A DNA stretch of 10,513 nt from Actinomycetota bacterium. GTDB lineage: Bacteria; Cyanobacteriota; Vampirovibrionia; Obscuribacterales; Obscuribacteraceae. The notes below the pieces were generated by a model. It did not search any database, was not told where the DNA came from, and worked only from the letters and a program-made list of their open reading frames with translations. The DNA lies in contig CAJCIF010000423.1 of NCBI GenBank assembly GCA_903970355.1, forward strand, positions 1 through 10,513, written 5' to 3'. Numbering within the stretch: position 1 is the first letter of the stretch; every line of letters starts with the position of its first letter. This document shows positions 1 to 7,025 of the stretch, piece after piece. A program made the position numbers and the translations under genes.

Positions 1-463
1 TTCACTTAAGCGCAAAGGGGAAATCCGATCTTATCTGGCGGGAGATGCCATCAAACTAACTACCGCAGAACCAATTACGCTGCCTGGTTTCAATCCCACA
101 GCACTGCCCACTGCACAAGTGCAGGCGGCACCGGCCAAAAACTTAAATCTGGGTGTTAAGGATGCGAGATTTCAAAAGGATCCGCTCGGCGACAAATTAA
201 TGCGGTTACTTAGCTTCGACGCAACTATATACAACGGCACCACTAAGCCATACAGCTTTTTCAACATAGCAGTGGTATCTGAAGGCGACAAGCCGTTTTT
301 GCCTGCACTCTCTATGATTTCGAGACTGAAACAACAAGTGCCTCCTCACGAATCGCGATCGGAGCGATTGACGTTTATGGTTGGGCCCAAAAACCAAAAG
401 TACTGGCTGGTCTTGCTCGATCCGTACAGTAAAAAAGAAGTGGCCCGCACCGAGATAAATTAA
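1..463 (+). CDS. Partial secreted-type beta-rich protein (3' end only)
   Basis: The frame is open from base 2 to the TAA at 461-463 with no stop, so the gene begins outside the window. The GTG at 119 is an internal codon, not a convincing start: no ribosome binding site precedes it, and the codons before it read as ordinary protein (SLKRKGEIRSYLAGDA...). The visible 153 residues hold a Pro/Ala/Thr-rich linker, then about 100 residues with alternating hydrophobic strands: LLSFDATIYNGTTKPYSFFN, later a VPPHESRSERLTF segment and a KYWLVLLDPYSKKEVA C-terminal strand. This layout resembles small Ig-like extracytoplasmic domains of the DUF4352 kind, which is only an impression. No catalytic motif, cysteine or membrane segment is visible. 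Function unknown; the next gene downstream is on the same strand, 166 bp away. Confidence 0.65.
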   Translation, partial: SLKRKGEIRSYLAGDAIKLTTAEPITLPGFNPTALPTAQVQAAPAKNLNLGVKDARFQKDPLGDKLMRLLSFDATIYNGTTKPYSFFNIAVVSEGDKPFLPALSMISRLKQQVPPHESRSERLTFMVGPKNQKYWLVLLDPYSKKEVARTEIN

Positions 464-629
464 AAATGCGGGTTTCCCCCATGATAACTAGCATTAATTC
501 CTAATTGGAGCTAATATACAGGGCGTCGAACAAAGATTATCGCAAAACTCGGTCATATAGCCCGTTTTATATACGGTGTCTCGTACCGGTGTCGGTAATA
601 TTCGAAATTCTGTTTTTATGGAGTAGTCA
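464..629. other. Intergenic leader before the GGDEF gene
   Basis: This 166-base gap holds no gene. It contains a loose inverted repeat, AATGC (465-469) with GCATT (491-495), which is too weak to call a terminator. A heptamer, CGGTGTC, is repeated directly at 574-580 and 587-593, and TACCG-GTGT-CGGTA (584-597) can form a 5-bp stem over the second copy. The ribosome binding site of the downstream gene is GGAG at 620-623, six bases before its ATG. No convincing -35/-10 pair was found, although the stretch around 565-602 is AT-rich (TTTTATATA, TAATATT). Confidence 0.35.
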
Positions 630-1316
630 ATGAAGGCGCACATAGCACACGTGTTGCAATCGATTCATGGTCAAACTCGCCACAAGCAAAATGAACTTCA
701 TTTGCGGACCTTGCAAGCTCAAAACGTGCAATTGGAACGCGCCCTGCGTGACAAAGAACGCGAGATAGATGGACTAAAACATCAATTGGCAAACCTGGAA
801 GCTCGTGTCCAGGAAATGATGGGAACTGATACGCTCACCGGCCTGCCCAATCGGCACGTCTTTAAGGAGCATCTTACTCATTCATTGAAGCGCGCACTCA
901 GACTGGGATATTCACTCTCCTTGATGCTCATAGATATAGATCATTTGCGCGAGATTAATCTCAAACACGGCTATGAAGTTGGAGATGATGTCCTTATCCA
1001 GGTAGCACAAATTCTCAAATCATCCGTGCGTGAAATAGATATGCCTGCCCGCTGGGGTGGTGAAGAGCTGGTGACTGTTCTTCATGAAACCGATGCAGAC
1101 GGGGCAGCAATTGTGGCTGAACGCGTGCGCCGTAAAATTTCATCTCTTGAAGTAAAAGATGCCGCTGGCCGCTTAATCAAAGTAACGGCTACCCTTGCAG
1201 TTTCCAGCTACCCATCACACAGCACTGAAGCCCATGGCTTACTCGAATCTGCTTGCGATGCACTGGTTGAAGCAAAAGATCGTGGTTGTAACGCCGTCGT
1301 AATTGCGGCAAGATAA
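630..1316 (+). CDS. Coiled-coil GGDEF diguanylate cyclase
   Basis: Predicted to make cyclic di-GMP from two GTP in the cytoplasm. The ATG at 630 follows GGAG with a 6-base gap. Residues about 17-64 form a charged heptad-like coiled coil (QLERALRDKEREIDGLKHQL), with no transmembrane segment or sensor domain. The GGDEF domain starts at DTLTGLPNR (67-75). The metal-site Asp102 in IDID, the guanine-binding Asn110 and Asp119, and an inhibitory RxxD site (Arg134-Asp137, five residues before the signature) are all present. The signature itself is GGEEL (143-147), where GG[D/E]EF is usual, and the common GH after the IND region reads GY (114-115), so activity is likely but not certain. The 228-residue length fits a minimal coiled-coil plus GGDEF protein. 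It converges with the prepilin gene 22 bp away, with no clear terminator between them. Confidence 0.93.
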   Translation: MKAHIAHVLQSIHGQTRHKQNELHLRTLQAQNVQLERALRDKEREIDGLKHQLANLEARVQEMMGTDTLTGLPNRHVFKEHLTHSLKRALRLGYSLSLMLIDIDHLREINLKHGYEVGDDVLIQVAQILKSSVREIDMPARWGGEELVTVLHETDADGAAIVAERVRRKISSLEVKDAAGRLIKVTATLAVSSYPSHSTEAHGLLESACDALVEAKDRGCNAVVIAAR

Positions 1317-1338
1317 CTCGAAAGCTTGAAGAACTACG

Positions 1339-1584
1339 CTATTGCGGCTTCCACGGCGCATTGCTGTTGCCGGACACGCCAAATGTATACATTCCCATTA
1401 CGCTTGAGGTGGATGCGTCCTTAGACTGGTCATTTGGAGCGTTAATGTTATACAAAACCTGAACGCCGATGTCATTGGCGCACAAGCCAAGCCCACCTAC
1501 AACGAGCATACAGACAGCGGCAACGCAACCGATGCCGATTGCGTACTCAACCATACTTTGAGCCTGTGGGCGTCTTCTTCCCAA
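1339..1584 (-). CDS. Flp/TadE-like small prepilin
   Basis: An 81-residue protein with the layout of type IVb (Flp) prepilins or TadE-like pseudopilins. A short basic leader, MGRRRPQA, is followed by QSMVEYAIGIG and a hydrophobic helix (about residues 14-35). If cleavage falls after Ala8, Glu13 lies at +5 and Tyr14 at +6, the Glu-Tyr pair typical of Flp pilins. The C-terminal half is polar (Asn, Ser, Asp, Thr-rich) and ends NSNAPWKPQ. The chosen start is TTG at 1582-1584, because AGGGAG (1590-1595) lies five bases before it and a TATAAT promoter box sits just upstream; the ATG at codon 11 would remove the leader. No peptidase, secretin or ATPase of a tad system is in the window, so it is an orphan here. 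It may serve in adhesion or secretion; the exact family is uncertain. Confidence 0.7.
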   Translation of the reverse strand: MGRRRPQAQSMVEYAIGIGCVAAVCMLVVGGLGLCANDIGVQVLYNINAPNDQSKDASTSSVMGMYTFGVSGNSNAPWKPQ

Positions 1585-1614
1585 GATCTCTCCCTACGTC
1601 ATTTCGCAGGCACG

Positions 1615-1643
1615 ATTATAACGCGTTTGCAAATTCCAAAAAA
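1615..1643 (-). promoter_or_regulatory. Promoter of the prepilin gene
   Basis: On the minus strand a perfect TATAAT -10 box lies at 1620-1615. A start of transcription near 1608 would leave a leader of about 24 bases that includes the AGGGAG ribosome binding site and leads into the TTG start at 1584. The -35 position at 17-bp spacing (1643-1638) is only TTTTTT, but the minus strand upstream is very T-rich (CTTTTCAACCTTTTTT), like an UP element. The assignment rests on the exact -10 and the consistent spacing. Confidence 0.5.
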
Positions 1644-1796
1644 GGTTGAAAAGACTTTTGCAGAAAAAATAATATCTAAGCCACTACATCTAGTATCAAA
1701 CTCGTGGTTGACAAGACATATCAGACTATCGGCTACAGGTGGTGTATGCTCTTAAGTTTATGAGCTAGAATTTTTAAAGGCCCGCGGATCAAATCA

Positions 1797-2861
1797 ATGC
1801 CAACGTTTTCCATCCTTTTGCCAGTCTATAACGGTGAGAAATTTCTGTCTGATGCCATAGACAGCGTGCTTTCGCAGACCTATAAAGATTTTGAATTGCT
1901 CATAAGCGATGATTGTTCAGTTGATAGCACCGCATCAATACTCGCCCAATATGAAAGCAAGGACGCACGCGTAAAAATATGGCGAAATCCGAAACAGTTG
2001 GGTTTGTTCGGAAATTACAATGCTTGCCTCAATAAAGCGACAGGGAAATTCGTTAAACCATTTGCTCAAGATGACCTGTTTTTGCCAGATACACTTCAAT
2101 TGTTGCATCAGGCCTTTTTGGATAATCCAAACGTCTCAATAGTGAGCGGAGTCCGTGAAATCATTGATGAATCAGGCGAAACAACGGATTTTCTTCGCAA
2201 TTGCAAGAGCGATAAATTGTTTGATTACGACGAAGTTCTTCGAGACAATCTTTTGACATTGCAAAATAAAATTGGAGAACCTTCAGCGGTCGCTTTCAAA
2301 AATGACAAATCTACAGAAGGTGGTTTCGACGAAAACCTTTATCACCTGGGCGATATAGACTTCTGGATACGACTAGCTAAAAATGGTGGATATTTTTATC
2401 TAAACAAGATTGTTTGCAAATTTCGCCATCATTCCGGAAGCACCACAACTAAAAATGCAAAGGGATTGCGATTCGCACTGGACATGTTGAAGCTTGGAGA
2501 CAAATACAGAAACGAACTGAATAACTTCGACATTTCTCCGGAAAGCTATGCGCGCACAGTTGTTGATGCTTCTTCTTCGCATTTGAAATTCTTGGCGAAG
2601 AACAGCGGCATTCGTATTGAAGATTTATTGGCTGTTGAAAGTACTGCATCGGAATCAACAGCAGACTTTAACTGTTTCAAAATATTGTCCTTTTACGCAC
2701 TGCTTGCAAATGCGGAAAGGGTCGAAGAAATTTATGCACTGAAAAGAGAACACGAAGCCGAGCGAATCAAACTAGAAAACCATTTGGCGAAGCTATTGAG
2801 TAGTCGCTCTTGGAAGTTGACGGTGCCGTTACGAGAATTCAAACGCATTCTGCGAGACTAG
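1797..2861 (+). CDS. Family 2 glycosyltransferase
   Basis: Predicted to transfer a sugar from a nucleotide-sugar to a growing surface glycan, on the cytoplasmic side. The GT-A fold begins at the N terminus (FSILLPVYNGEKFLSDAIDSVL). The nucleotide-binding DD pair is Asp38-Asp39 (SDDCS), the DxD-like metal site is QDD (91-93), and GDIDFW (185-190) occupies the usual position of the catalytic-base region. The C-terminal third is helical, with a charged segment (305-330). It ends in SSRSWKLTVPLREFKRIL (335-352), a tail often seen on such enzymes that may contact the membrane. It has no transmembrane segments and 354 residues, an ordinary length. The ATG at 1797 has only a weak CGGA (1785-1788) before it. 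Donor and acceptor cannot be told from sequence. Its last 23 bases overlap the converging leucine-rich-repeat gene. Confidence 0.93.
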   Translation: MPTFSILLPVYNGEKFLSDAIDSVLSQTYKDFELLISDDCSVDSTASILAQYESKDARVKIWRNPKQLGLFGNYNACLNKATGKFVKPFAQDDLFLPDTLQLLHQAFLDNPNVSIVSGVREIIDESGETTDFLRNCKSDKLFDYDEVLRDNLLTLQNKIGEPSAVAFKNDKSTEGGFDENLYHLGDIDFWIRLAKNGGYFYLNKIVCKFRHHSGSTTTKNAKGLRFALDMLKLGDKYRNELNNFDISPESYARTVVDASSSHLKFLAKNSGIRIEDLLAVESTASESTADFNCFKILSFYALLANAERVEEIYALKREHEAERIKLENHLAKLLSSRSWKLTVPLREFKRILRD

Positions 2862-3660
2862 CTCTTGTGTTTTCTAAATTGATTTTCTTCAGATTTTTTA
2901 GAACAGCTAACAATTTCAAACCCTTATTGGAAATTCGTGTGTTGCTGATATCCAATTCTTCCAATTTCGTTAAAGTGGAAAGACTCTGTAAGCCGTTATC
3001 GGTAATGTTTGTCTGACTCAAGTTAAGAGACTTGAGATTGGACAATGATGCAAGATTTTCCAAGCCCTTGTCCGTAATGGATGTATCGGCAAGTCCAAGA
3101 ACGAGTAGGGAAGACATCTTTGCCAACGACTCGGTTGATAAATCGGTAATTTGGTTTCCCCAAAGATCTAAATCCTGCAAATTGACGAGCTTCACCAAGT
3201 CAGGAATCACTTTGTCTGTCGTATTTGAACAGCTCAGGGTGAGCACTTCAAGGCTTTCCAGTTCTGCTATGTGCTTGAAGGCATCTACACTAAGTTTCGT
3301 CCACCACAATGTCAGTACTCGAAGAGATTTGAGACGACTTAAATATTGCAGGCCCTGTCCTGTAATTGCAGTGTGTTGGAGATGTAGCTCACGTAAGCCT
3401 GTAAGGTTTTGAATGTGCTCGAGTTCGCCGTCTTTGATCGGACAGTTTGCAAGTGATAGGGATTTCAACGCATCCGGTTCCAGGTGCGCCAGTGAAGAAA
3501 GATCCGATTCGATATCTACTCGTACTCTTAGAGTAACGGGACGCGGAACAGTCACTTTTCCTTTTGCATCAGCAAAGAACAACTCGTTGACATATTTGTC
3601 TTCGATATAAAGCCGTCCCAGTGAGCTCTCGGGGAAACACATTGATGAGCAGAAATTCAA
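2839..3660 (-). CDS. Leucine-rich-repeat protein, 24-residue GL-type repeats
   Basis: A 273-residue protein whose last two thirds are about eight 24-residue repeats of the form LxxLxxLxLxxTxITDxGLxxLxx (for example LADTSITDKGLENLASL and LSQTNITDNGLQSLSTL). Such repeats build a curved solenoid for protein binding. The first 70 residues (FPESSLGRLYIEDKYVNEL, then VTVPRPVTLRV) look like a small cap domain. No signal peptide, membrane segment or effector domain is visible, so a cytoplasmic binding role is as likely as any other. The start is TTG at 3660 or ATG at 3642; neither has a clear ribosome binding site, and an in-frame stop lies at 3667-3669. The last repeat begins normally (LKKINLENTR) but breaks into ASLAECV, the residues encoded opposite the end of the glycosyltransferase gene, which suggests the 3' end has been cut or rearranged. 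Confidence 0.85.
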   Translation of the reverse strand: MNFCSSMCFPESSLGRLYIEDKYVNELFFADAKGKVTVPRPVTLRVRVDIESDLSSLAHLEPDALKSLSLANCPIKDGELEHIQNLTGLRELHLQHTAITGQGLQYLSRLKSLRVLTLWWTKLSVDAFKHIAELESLEVLTLSCSNTTDKVIPDLVKLVNLQDLDLWGNQITDLSTESLAKMSSLLVLGLADTSITDKGLENLASLSNLKSLNLSQTNITDNGLQSLSTLTKLEELDISNTRISNKGLKLLAVLKNLKKINLENTRASLAECV

Positions 3661-3735
3661 AACAGTTCAGACCTACTACTAGCGTAGCTTGAGGCTACGA
3701 ATACTACAACGCCACAATGAATTCCTAGTAATTCT

Positions 3736-3795
3736 AGTGAAAAAGTAGTGAAAATGGGCCAGATCATGGCTTAGACTTTTCTCTACTTTTTCACT
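3736..3795. repeat. Long hairpin before the acyltransferase start
   Basis: AGTGAAAAAGTAG (3736-3748) and CTACTTTTTCACT (3783-3795) are perfect 13-base complementary arms. After one T/T mismatch the stem continues for five pairs (GAAAA 3750-3754 with TTTTC 3777-3781). The loop contains a second small hairpin, GCCA-GATCA-TGGC (3758-3770). The left arm is itself a direct repeat, TAGTGAAAA at 3735-3743 and 3746-3754, with an 11-base period. The element lies in a divergent gap, 12 bases before the ATG of the acyltransferase, which lacks an obvious ribosome binding site. It could be a leader structure, a regulator site with half sites one helical turn apart, or a remnant of a small palindromic repeat element. 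Confidence 0.7.
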
Positions 3796-3807
3796 TTTGT
3801 ACTGAGA

Positions 3808-4986
3808 ATGGCATCTTTGGTAATTGAACGACCTGTGACCGACACGCAAGTAGCCGGTCACGAAGAAATAACTTCTTTGACTGCACTTCGATTTTTTGCA
3901 GCAGCAATGATCGTCTGGTGTCATACCCTCTATGGATTGAAGCTGTCCAACGAAGTGACTCTTTTTGGCTTGGTGCAAGGCGTTTCACTATTTTTTGTTT
4001 TGTCCGGCTTCGTACTTACCTATGTTTACGGCGCTGGTTTTGCAGACTGGAAAGCAGTTTTGCGATTTTACGGTGCCAGAGTGGCACGCGTTTGGCCGGC
4101 TCACGCAGCCACGAATATTCTGTTCATGCTTTCATTGCCGGCAATGGTTTGGTTTAACGCGAAACCGATTTCGTTTCTCGGAATCGTGATCATGAATTTT
4201 CTGATGTTGCACTCATTGGGTCCATATCCGCGCTACTACCATTCTTTGAACACACCGTCATGGAGCATCTCAACCGAATTTTGCTTCTACTTGCTTTTCC
4301 CTCTCTTGCTTCAGGTTTTTAGACGCAAATGGTACGTCTGTGCCCTGATTTGCATGTCGACTCTTGCAGTCAGTCTAATCCTGGCCTTTCTATGCAACTG
4401 GTTTCCTGAAAATGTAAGCTCTACCCGCGTTATTTCGTGGCTGCTGACCGTAAACCCCTTAGCAAGACTTTTTGAATTTCTCTTAGGAATGATTGCTTGC
4501 AGAGCAATGCTCAAATATCGAAATGTCCTTATGAATCGCACTTATCTGGTGACTTTTCTTGAACTCGCGGCCATAGGTCTTCTGGCAGTTGCAGTTATCT
4601 CGGCTGCATCACTGCAAAACCTCGTTTATACCTCTCACAATCAATTCGTTCGTCCGCTTGCTCTCTGGGCTTCACTCTGCGACGGCAGCATACCCGATGC
4701 ATTGCTTATTTTTGCGCTCTCTCTTCAAAGTGGGCTAATTGCGCGAACTCTCAGTCTTTCTTACTTGGTAAAACTGGGAGATATCAGTTACTCAATATAT
4801 TTATTGCATTATCCGGTATTACTCTGGTTCCAAGTCTATTGGACAGGTACATCCAAACTTGAAGCACAAACTACGATCCTTGCCTATTGGGTAGTTTTGA
4901 TTGTGGTTTCCAAACAAATGCACAAATACGTTGAAATGCCTGCCAGAAAAGCGATTAAGAATGCTGTCTTTAAAGCGATTGCCTAA
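3808..4986 (+). CDS. Acyltransferase-3 (OafA-like) integral membrane protein
   Basis: Predicted to move acyl groups, usually acetyl, across or onto surface sugars at the cytoplasmic membrane. The 392 residues show the family order: SLTALRFFAA with Arg28 and His39 in the first membrane helix, GVSLFFVLSGFVL (58-70, the GFFIISGY-type motif), RVARVWP (91-97, the RxxRIxP-type motif), SWSISTEFCFYLLFP (151-165, the WSLSxEExFY-type motif), LGDISYSIYLLHYP (323-336) and a closing YVEMPAR (374-380). About ten hydrophobic helices are apparent. No periplasmic SGNH domain is fused, so another protein could supply that step; one is encoded at 7026. The ATG at 3808 lies directly behind a long hairpin and has no clear ribosome binding site. 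The stop codon overlaps the stop of the converging kinase gene (CTAA, 4983-4986). Substrate unknown. Confidence 0.93.
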   Translation: MASLVIERPVTDTQVAGHEEITSLTALRFFAAAMIVWCHTLYGLKLSNEVTLFGLVQGVSLFFVLSGFVLTYVYGAGFADWKAVLRFYGARVARVWPAHAATNILFMLSLPAMVWFNAKPISFLGIVIMNFLMLHSLGPYPRYYHSLNTPSWSISTEFCFYLLFPLLLQVFRRKWYVCALICMSTLAVSLILAFLCNWFPENVSSTRVISWLLTVNPLARLFEFLLGMIACRAMLKYRNVLMNRTYLVTFLELAAIGLLAVAVISAASLQNLVYTSHNQFVRPLALWASLCDGSIPDALLIFALSLQSGLIARTLSLSYLVKLGDISYSIYLLHYPVLLWFQVYWTGTSKLEAQTTILAYWVVLIVVSKQMHKYVEMPARKAIKNAVFKAIA

Positions 4987-6248
4987 TTTTTTCCACACGG
5001 GATTCGAACGGTAAAAATACTTCCTTCATCCAGCATGCTTTTCACTGCAATATCTCCTTGATGCTGCTCGGCAAATGTTTTTGCAATGGAAAGTCCTAAG
5101 CCGGCACCGCCTGCGCGAGCCGTTCGAGCTCGATCGGCACGCCAGAAGCGATCAAATATCTTATCGATGTCGTCTGCTGCGATACCAATACCAGTATCAC
5201 TAACTTCGACAAGAGCATTACCTTCATGCTCATCTATAGTTACAACTACCTTGCCTTTGGTTGGTGTGTATTCAATTGCATTTTGAAGAATGTTATTCAG
5301 GATGCTTCTCAATTCCTCGCGGTTCCCTTTCACTACAGGGCTTTTCTTCTGCTCCAGGGCAAGTTCGATTGATTTCTGTCCAGCCAATGGCCGAACCGTT
5401 TCGAAAACTTCTTCGCTTAGTTGACCAATATTGACAGGAGTCATCGCAGCGGGGCTTTCCTTTCGATCAGCCCTTGCCAGCAACAATAGCTCATTGGTCA
5501 AGACGGTCATCTGCTTGGCTGTATTCTGCACCGTAACCAGCTTTTCGCGATAGGTGGGTTCAATGCCTTCAGATCTTTTCAAAACGAAATCGATGTTTGT
5601 TTGTATTGCAGTAAGAGGCGTGCGCAATTCGTGGGAGGCATGATCGGTAAAGCGTTTCAACTTCAGAAATGCTTCATCGAGAGGCTTCAACGAAAGTTGG
5701 GTTAGCCACAATATCCCTAAGGCACTCACCGCAAAAGCGATCACTACTCCAACGGCCAGTCCGGTTTGCAGTCTAGCCAGCTCGCGATCAGCTTCCGCGT
5801 AAGATTCAAATGTGCGCATAAAACCCATCAGTTGACCGCGCACAATACCCGGGGTTGTAAGGGCGAGGGCAGGAGGATCATCTTGTTGCTGGTAACTTGC
5901 AATTGCCGAAAAAGGAATTTTCGCCGGCAAGCTGCCCTTTTCCTTCAGGATTTTTCCGTCCTTGGAATACCATTCCAGTTTCATACGCTCGAGAGGTAAA
6001 GCAGTTTGCCCCGTACGCGTAGATTCGAAAATATCGGGTTCTATTTCGTCTGGATCGATTGAGGCTATCAAAGAGCCATTAAACATCGCCAAACGTTGTT
6101 TGAGATCCCCGTGCAATTTGGCTGCAGAGAAAAAATATACTCCTGCGCAGAATGTAAGGAGAACTAATACAAAAACCAGCAGATTGGCAGCGATCAATCT
6201 GCGAATTGCTTTGTTATTGATAGGACTTAAGGCGGTATCCAAAGCCAT
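4983..6248 (-). CDS. Two-component sensor histidine kinase
   Basis: A membrane sensor kinase that would phosphorylate the regulator encoded just upstream. Counting from the ATG at 6248 (421 residues), helix 1 lies at about 18-41, a periplasmic sensor of about 120 residues follows, and helix 2 lies at about 160-185. Then a short SLKPLDEAF linker replaces a full HAMP domain. The H box is TDHASHELRTPLTAIQT with His206. The ATPase part has an N box (NILQNAIEYTP, Asn323), a G1 box (VSDTGIGI, Asp351), an F box (IFDRFWRAD) and a G2 box (GGAGLGLS, 380-387). All catalytic parts appear intact. The start is uncertain: TTG at 6260 gives four more residues, and neither start has a good ribosome binding site. 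It overlaps the regulator gene by 35 bases (47 with the TTG), so coupled translation is likely. The signal sensed is unknown. Confidence 0.94.
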   Translation of the reverse strand: MALDTALSPINNKAIRRLIAANLLVFVLVLLTFCAGVYFFSAAKLHGDLKQRLAMFNGSLIASIDPDEIEPDIFESTRTGQTALPLERMKLEWYSKDGKILKEKGSLPAKIPFSAIASYQQQDDPPALALTTPGIVRGQLMGFMRTFESYAEADRELARLQTGLAVGVVIAFAVSALGILWLTQLSLKPLDEAFLKLKRFTDHASHELRTPLTAIQTNIDFVLKRSEGIEPTYREKLVTVQNTAKQMTVLTNELLLLARADRKESPAAMTPVNIGQLSEEVFETVRPLAGQKSIELALEQKKSPVVKGNREELRSILNNILQNAIEYTPTKGKVVVTIDEHEGNALVEVSDTGIGIAADDIDKIFDRFWRADRARTARAGGAGLGLSIAKTFAEQHQGDIAVKSMLDEGSIFTVRIPCGKN

Positions 6249-6891
6249 ATATGGTTTCAAGCGGATCTACTGGAACACCTGCATCGCTCAATTTGCGCCG
6301 CAAGAGTTTCACGTAGGTTTTTATCACATCTGTACTCGATTCTTCACCAGGTAACCACAACCTTTCGAAAATGGCTTCTTTACTAAAGGTTTCATCCGGA
6401 TGACGGAGAAAAAAAGCAAAGAGCCTATATTCAGTTGCGGTCAGTGTGATTGGTTTGTCTTTAAAGGTAACTAAACATCTAACTGGATCAAGCGTCACTT
6501 GACCCCATTGCAGCTTCGGAACCGCCTGACCCGGTCCCCTGCGCAGCATGGCCCGTACTCGAGCCATTAGCTCGTCCAGGTCGAATGGTTTAACTATGTA
6601 ATCATCCGCTCCAGCATCAAGGCCCATTACCTTGTCAGGCGTTGTTCCCAGGGCTGTCATCATTAAAATTGGTTGCAAATATCCCTCTGCTCTGAGGGTG
6701 TTACACACCGTCATGCCATTGGTTTTCGGGAGCAAAAGATCGAGAAGAACGAGGTCATATTGAATCTTGCGCGCCATTTTGAGTGCTTGCTCGCCATCCG
6801 ACGCTTTGTCCACAATATAGTACTGAAACTCAAGCTCCTCCTTAATAGGAGTGGCTATACGCTCATCGTCTTCAACAAGAAGAAGCCTCAT
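6214..6891 (-). CDS. OmpR/PhoB-family response regulator
   Basis: A 225-residue DNA-binding regulator, the partner of the overlapping kinase. The receiver domain (1-118) has the acidic pair Asp8-Asp9, the phosphoacceptor Asp51 (LVLLDLLLP), Thr79 and Lys101 (KPF), a complete phosphorylation site. A linker leads to a winged-helix domain (about 128-223) with TATEYRLFAFFLRHPDETFSK, a recognition helix near TDVIKTYVKLLRRK (187-200) and the wing hairpin IYGFGYRL (214-221). The phrase GLDAGADDYIVKPFDLDEL is close to that of cyanobacterial regulators in this family, as I remember them. The ATG at 6891 has only weak ribosome-binding potential. The gene is transcribed away from the SGNH acetyltransferase gene across a gap of 134 bases, so it could control either side. 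Targets cannot be told from the sequence. Confidence 0.95.
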   Translation of the reverse strand: MRLLLVEDDERIATPIKEELEFQYYIVDKASDGEQALKMARKIQYDLVLLDLLLPKTNGMTVCNTLRAEGYLQPILMMTALGTTPDKVMGLDAGADDYIVKPFDLDELMARVRAMLRRGPGQAVPKLQWGQVTLDPVRCLVTFKDKPITLTATEYRLFAFFLRHPDETFSKEAIFERLWLPGEESSTDVIKTYVKLLRRKLSDAGVPVDPLETIYGFGYRLKSYQ

Positions 6892-7025
6892 ATGTGATGC
6901 CGAAAGTTAGTCATATCCCTGGTTACAGCGGGCTCTCATGCAAACCGCCAAGGTAAGCCATCTTAGCATCATTGCTTTTGGAGGGCGTGTAAGCCCGGTG
7001 AATTAGCGAGCATTAATTCCCAGCA

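Noticed and set aside
1708..1713. A perfect TTGACA upstream of the glycosyltransferase, suggesting a -35 box.
   Set aside because: No acceptable -10 box lies 16-18 bases after it (GGCTAC, GCTACA); the later TAGAAT at 1766-1771 is far too distant to pair with it.
3032..3610. Open frames on the plus strand opposite the leucine-rich-repeat gene.
   Set aside because: They are shadows of the repeat gene: the opposite strand carries a clear 24-residue protein periodicity, and these frames show no motifs or ribosome binding sites.
3683..3699. The inverted repeat CGTAGC-TTGAG-GCTACG near the start of the leucine-rich-repeat gene, as a terminator.
   Set aside because: Only six pairs, no T run on either strand, and it lies upstream of both divergent genes; at most a minor regulatory site.
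5962..6354. A 130-codon plus-strand frame across the kinase and regulator genes.
   Set aside because: It lies opposite two well-supported proteins with complete motifs and encodes nothing recognisable.
490..7020. The 12-base string AGCATTAATTCC occurs at both 490-501 and 7009-7020, in two intergenic regions.
   Set aside because: A few 12-base matches are expected by chance in a window of this size, and the flanks do not match.
6892..7025. A possible tRNA or small RNA in the gap between the regulator and the SGNH acetyltransferase.
   Set aside because: No cloverleaf arms or terminator-like hairpin were seen; the GGGC...GCCC pair near 6983-6996 is too short to support a call.
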